Shown: piece after piece, positions 56,101 through 62,100 of the stretch
Position numbering within the stretch: the stretch's first letter is position 1
Layout: each line of letters starts with the position of its first letter
Source: Planctomycetaceae bacterium
Lineage (GTDB): Bacteria > Planctomycetota > Planctomycetia > Pirellulales > Pirellulaceae
Length of the DNA stretch: 64,000 nt
Assembly: GCA_002726245.1 (NCBI GenBank)
Contig: PBSM01000168.1
Location: forward strand, 19,227-83,226
Reading direction: 5' to 3'
The notes under the pieces: generated by a model
Seen by the model: only the letters and a program-made list of their open reading frames with translations
What the model was told of the DNA's origin: nothing
Database searches by the model: none
Position numbers and translations under genes: made by a program

Positions 56101-59100
56101 GATCCAGGACATTGTTGACTTTGCCACGTTCAGCGATCCAAACGCGCCCTATCCCCTGTTGGCGAGCGACGCCGGTGGGAGAGAAGAGCGTGGTTCAGAT
56201 GCCGTTCTTGAAGGGCTGAATGCATTCGACCCGCGGGTGGCTGGTGCCACCTCGTTCAACTACACAATTGGCTCCGCGATTGTGCTCGTGTTGTTGACCA
56301 CGGAAAACGACGACAATAAAGCGAGCCAGCCAGCCGCCCTCAATGCGCTGACGACGGGCGTCGACGAACGGGCGACGATAACACTGTCCGCGACGGCCGG
56401 GACGTTCACATTGGATTTCAACGGCGCTGTGACGGGCAACTTGGATGACAACTCGTCAGCCGCCAACGTGCAAACTGAATTGGAGGGCTTGGCCGGTATC
56501 AACGTTGGTGACGTTGCGGTCAGCGGTACGGGCGGTGCGGGCGGTACTTTCATGGTCACCTTCCAAGCCGGATTGGGCAGTCAGAATTTGACAAACCTTG
56601 TGAGTGGCGGTGTTGTTCCCCCAACAATCACGCCCTCCGATGGTAGTTCGGGGGCGATTTTCTTTGGCATCCTTGGTGACGAGGTAACCGAGTCCAACAA
56701 CAATTCGAACACTCCGCAAGAAGATTACACCCAGTTCGCCACTGCGACAGGTGGCCAAATTCTGGACCTCGCGGTCTTCCGAGATAATCCTGATTTGTTC
56801 TTCGATGTCTTCGTCCAATCTTTGATCGGCGCTATTGCCGGCAGCCAAGCGGTCGCCGGTATCGTGGTCGATACTAACGCCGCCCCGACGATCTTGAATA
56901 ATGTGGTTGCGGGATTCCAGGACGGAATCACCGTCGATGCCTCTTCGAGCGGTACCGTCATCGGCTCAACCGCATTTCAGAACAACGGCCAGGACACGGT
57001 AGGAATCGGTATTGGTGCGACGCCGATTCAGTTGGGGAACTCCGACCCACTCTTCAGCAATCCTATCCGCGGCAATTTCTATCCGGCCGATGGATCCAAA
57101 ATCGTTGATAGTTCGCTGAACGTTTTGGCTGATCGAGCCAATTACGCCAGCTTCAAGAACGAACTGGCCATACCTCCGTCGCCGATTTTCGCACCGGATC
57201 GTGACGTCTACGGTCAGAAGCGGATTGATTCGATCGAGGATCCGTTGGGTGCAGGCGCATCCGTGTTCAAGGATCGCGGTGCTGTCGATAAAGCCGACGA
57301 CGAGCGTCCTTATGCCGAGCTGCTGATTCCTGTTGACAACGCCGCGGAAGGCACAGACTTTGATCCTAACGTGACGATCGTGCATCTCACGGATGTCTTC
57401 CTCGAGGAATTCTCGATCCTGCTGGGTGACGGGCGCGGACCGGATTCGCCATTCCAAGGAACAGGGATCAACGAACGCACCGTCGATATCCCGACTCAAA
57501 TCAGCGATCCGAACGACCCGGATGCGACGATTTCGCAGCGCGCTGTGCGGATCACGCGGAACGGCGAACAGCTAACAGAAGACGTCGATTTCACGTTGGG
57601 CTACAGCGAGGGCAATGGAACGCTGCTATTAACGCCGCTGTCCTCGCTCTGGGAGCCCAACAGTGTCTATGTGATCACGCTGGACAACACGCTGATTCAA
57701 GACAATGCGGCCAAATTCCTGCGGGATAACCAACCGAATGGTTTGACGACCTTCACGATCATTCTCGGTGATTTTGAATTCGATTACGGCGATGCTCCCG
57801 ATCAGAGTTATGGCACGGTTCTGACAAGCGATGGCGCACGGCACGTGTTGATTCCAGATACCCCCGAGACGCCGGGCGATGAATCGGTGCACTTTGGGAA
57901 TCTAGTTGACGGTGATCCGGACGGGCAACCGAGCGAATCCGCCGCCTTGGACGATAAGGATGCGTCGCTAGATTTGAGTGAGACTCCCGCCATCGCCAAC
58001 AACCTGGTCAACCTGGCACCGTTTACGATTGCCGTACCGAGTGGAATTCCGGGATCGATCCTTCACGATGGGCAGTTTACGCTTTCGGACGGCACCAATA
58101 CGCGCGTGTTTGCGTTTAACGTAAATGGAGCAGCTACGACTGGCGATGTCGAAATCGACATTCAAGCCGCGACTAATGAGAATCAAGTGGCGGATGCGAT
58201 TGTCGCGAAAATCCAAGCCGACCTCGACGCCGGCAATCTGGTGGGCTTCACGCCGAAGAACCTCACGCCAAGTACTTTGAACATGGGCGAAGTCTTCCTG
58301 GGCGGAGTCGCACCGCTGAGTCTGGCGGATCTTACTGTGACGGCCGCCGGCACGACGCTCGCTCTGGCGGAAGAGTTCGTTGGTTCAGCCGTGCGAACGC
58401 GAATCGCGGTGACGCCTCGCTTGCAGTTGCAGGTCAACGATAACCTCGGTGTTGCGGATGTCACCGATGGCGACAGCTTTGTGTTGAGTGATGGCGTCAC
58501 GACGATCACGTTCATTCTTAACGACCCCGTGATTGCAACGGATCCCACAGCCGACAACGTCACTGCTGTGATCGACTACGATGCGGCGGACACGGCCGAC
58601 GAACTCGCGGCACGGATCGCAAACGCGATTCCTCAGATGTTCCCCGAATTGGTGCCGCTGACGCCGGGTGGCGCTATCGTTGACATCCAAGGCATCACAG
58701 CGGCGTTCTCTCTGACTCAAACCGGCTCGTTGACGCGATTCGGACCGCTCGTCGACGGCGCTAGTGTCATCATCGATGACGGCATCAATGTTCCCGTCAC
58801 GTTCGAGTTCGATTCGAATGCGAGTGTCGTTGAATCGGCGACGTTAAAGGGAGTTGCCTACTCGCTGGATGAGTCACTGGACGAGATCATCACGAATACC
58901 GCGGCGAAAATCGCCGCCTCCGTTCCGACGGCTGAATTGAAGGATATTGCTCCGGCCAATTTGGGGCACGGCTTGCTGCACATTGCCGATCGGCCTCGAC
59001 ATACCGTGGATTTGTCGGCCGGTCCGTTAACCTTCAGTCCTCAGGTTCCCGTTGAGATTACGACTGCAGGCGCTGCTCTGGCGATCAGCGTGCCACGTAC

Positions 59101-62100
59101 CAACGCCATCGTTCCGCCGGCTAACGGTGCTGCCGGACTGGACGACGGTGACCGCTTTACGATTGATGACGGAACCAATCGTCCCGTCACATTTGAATTT
59201 GACAAGAGCGGTGACGGCGTCGCGTTTGGGACTCGTAGAATTAACATCTCCGATGTCCCATCCAATACCGATCCGGACATCGTCAATGTTCGAGTCATCG
59301 CGGCGCTCGATCAGACCATTGTAGAAGCGGCCCTGCTGGCGTCGTTGAATCCACAGCCGGATCCGGCCCTGGGTGTACAAATCACGGGTGCCGACCTCAG
59401 CCTGCTCGTCAACCCGATCGGTTCCAGCACGCTGTCGGCGAGTGGGCCGGTTGCCGACGGCGAGACATTTATCATCATTGACGGCATTCCCAATCTCGTC
59501 ACCTTCGAATTCGATTCCGATGGCACCACTCTGATGTCGCCGAGCGGAACTTACCGAATCATCAATTTCAACGTCGGTGATACGGCGACGCAAGTAGCGG
59601 CAGCGACTGCGACTACTCTGGATGCGGCGCTGGTGAGTTCCGCGCTGGACTTTGGGCCACTCAACCCAGGACCTGCTTTGCTTGGTGAGGCGATCGTCGA
59701 GCTAGGCGAAGAGACAACAATGGTCGTGGTCTATCCAGGCACAAGTTCACTGTCCGTTGTCGGCGAGTCCGGCGGCATCAAAGATGGCGATACGATCACC
59801 GTCGATCGTGTTGGCACGACGCCCCTCGTGTTCGAGTTTGATCGTAATGGCGATACGACTTTTGGCAACATTCCGGTCAACATTGGCGACCTCACTTCCA
59901 GCTTCACGACCGTTGACGCGGATGGCGTGGCGGCAGCGCTCGAGTCCGCGATCAATAGCAACCCTGTTGTATCAGTGCGACGCGTGGACAATGTTTTGCA
60001 GTTGCGCGGTGATGAAGACGGCATCGCGGTTGGGAAGATCTTTGTCCCAACGGAAGCCGATCCCGACTACGTGACTCCACTTGAAGTATTCGCTTCGGCC
60101 GATGGAAAACTGGATGCCTGGATCGACTTCAACGGCAATGGTCAGTTCACAGCGGCCGAGAAACTGGCCCGTCGTTCGTCGTTGGTAGGCTTTCTCAATT
60201 CCACCGACGACATGTTGACCGTCGCAGATGCCTCTGTTTTTCCTTCGGTCGTACCGTTTGACATACGCATTGATAACGAAGAACTGCAGGTAACTGCGAT
60301 TTCGGGCAGCGACTTCACCGTCATACGTGGTGTCAATGGAACTACGGCGGGATTCCATTTCAATTCAGTCGTGGAAAATGTATTGGACTCCATCAGCGTC
60401 TCGCAAGGGCTGAACATTCTGACGGTCGATCCTGATGATCACAGCGCTAGCGTCGCGTTTACTCCTGGAGAGGCTTACGCGCGATTCCGAATCAGTCGAG
60501 ACGGTGATCTGTTCGAAACAGGGCTTGGAATCGGCGGCGAGACGGAAGACTATTTCGTGCGTGTGCTGTCGAATATCGACCCCTTCGTGCTCAACGCGTT
60601 CAGCACGATCGTCTTTGATGAAGACCAGTTCGACGCCGATCCCATCGACACCAGCCCGGGCGTCGACTTTACGATCGATCTTGCTGCCGAGGGTGTCTTC
60701 GATGATCTCGACATCCACAATGGCAACGGAGACATCCTCGACTATCAGGTCTTCTCCAATAGCAACCCGACGCTCGTGACGGCCATCGTCGTCGGCAGCG
60801 AACTGCGATTCGATTTCCATCACGATCAGAACGACAACCTGGGCGGACCTGCTCTGGTTGTCGTCCAAGCGACGGACCACGCCGGACTAACCGTGACGGA
60901 CACGGTCACGGTGTCGGTGGCGGCGGTTAATGATGCTCCGGTGATTAATGTCACTGATGTTGCCACCGCTGTCATGGATCTGACCGAGCCAGCCACGTTT
61001 AGTGTCACGACCGATGAAGACACGGACTTCGTCTTTAAACAGACCAACAGTGCCTTGCTGGGCGTCATCGATGTGGATGTGACCGAAACCGCAACGCCGC
61101 CTCATACTCTCAAGGTCACGCTTTCGGTCAGCAACGGAGAACTCTCACTGCCCCCTGCGAGCATCAGCGTTCTCGATTTCGGGACCGACGGCAACGTTGG
61201 TAATGGAACCAGCGATCCGATGATGATCTTCCGCGGCAGCCTGGCGGAAGTGAACAGCGCGATTGCCAATCTCAACTACCACCCGAATCTAAACCACAAC
61301 GACAATCTCGATTCCGAAGCGCTCGTCATCGAGATCGATGACCTTGGAAACACCGGTAAGACGAGCAATCTTGTAACGACTCGGACGGTGCCGATCTCAG
61401 TGACTCCGATAAATGATGCTCCGGTAATTCGAGTCACCGACAGCACGACCCCAACTCCGGTGACGACGGACCTTGTGGTGTCTCCTGACTGTCTGGTCGA
61501 AACGTTCCAGTGCGTTGAGACATTAGAGGACAACAACTTCACGTTCAGCCAGACGAACGACGCGCTACTCAGCGTTAATGATGTGGACGTGAACGAAACT
61601 GGTGCGTTTAACAGCATGCCGCCAAACATCCTGCAAGTTTCCTTGTCCGTCACGCACGGTGTGTTGTCGCTCACGCCGACCAGCATCGCGGCTCTTGATT
61701 TTACGACCGACGGAGACATCGGTAACGGAACCGACGACGTGATGATGACCTTCCGGGGAAGTCAGGCAGAGGTGAACGCCGCGCTCGTCGATCTCGAGTA
61801 CGATCCAGACTTGCATTTCAACGACAATCGTGGCGCGGAAGCTCTCGTCCTCACGATCAACGATCTGGGCAACACTGGAAAACCCGCCGCGACGAGCACG
61901 ACTCGAATCGTTCCCATTGCAGTCGAACCGGTTAACGACGCTCCGGCCGTTAGCATCGCGGGTGGAAGTTCGAAAACGACCGACGAAGACATCGATTTCA
62001 TTTTTTCCTCGCCGCACCTACTGACCGTCGACGATATCGACGCCGACGACAACGTACCTCGTAACTTGACAGTGCGAGTCACGCTAGAAGTCGATCATGG

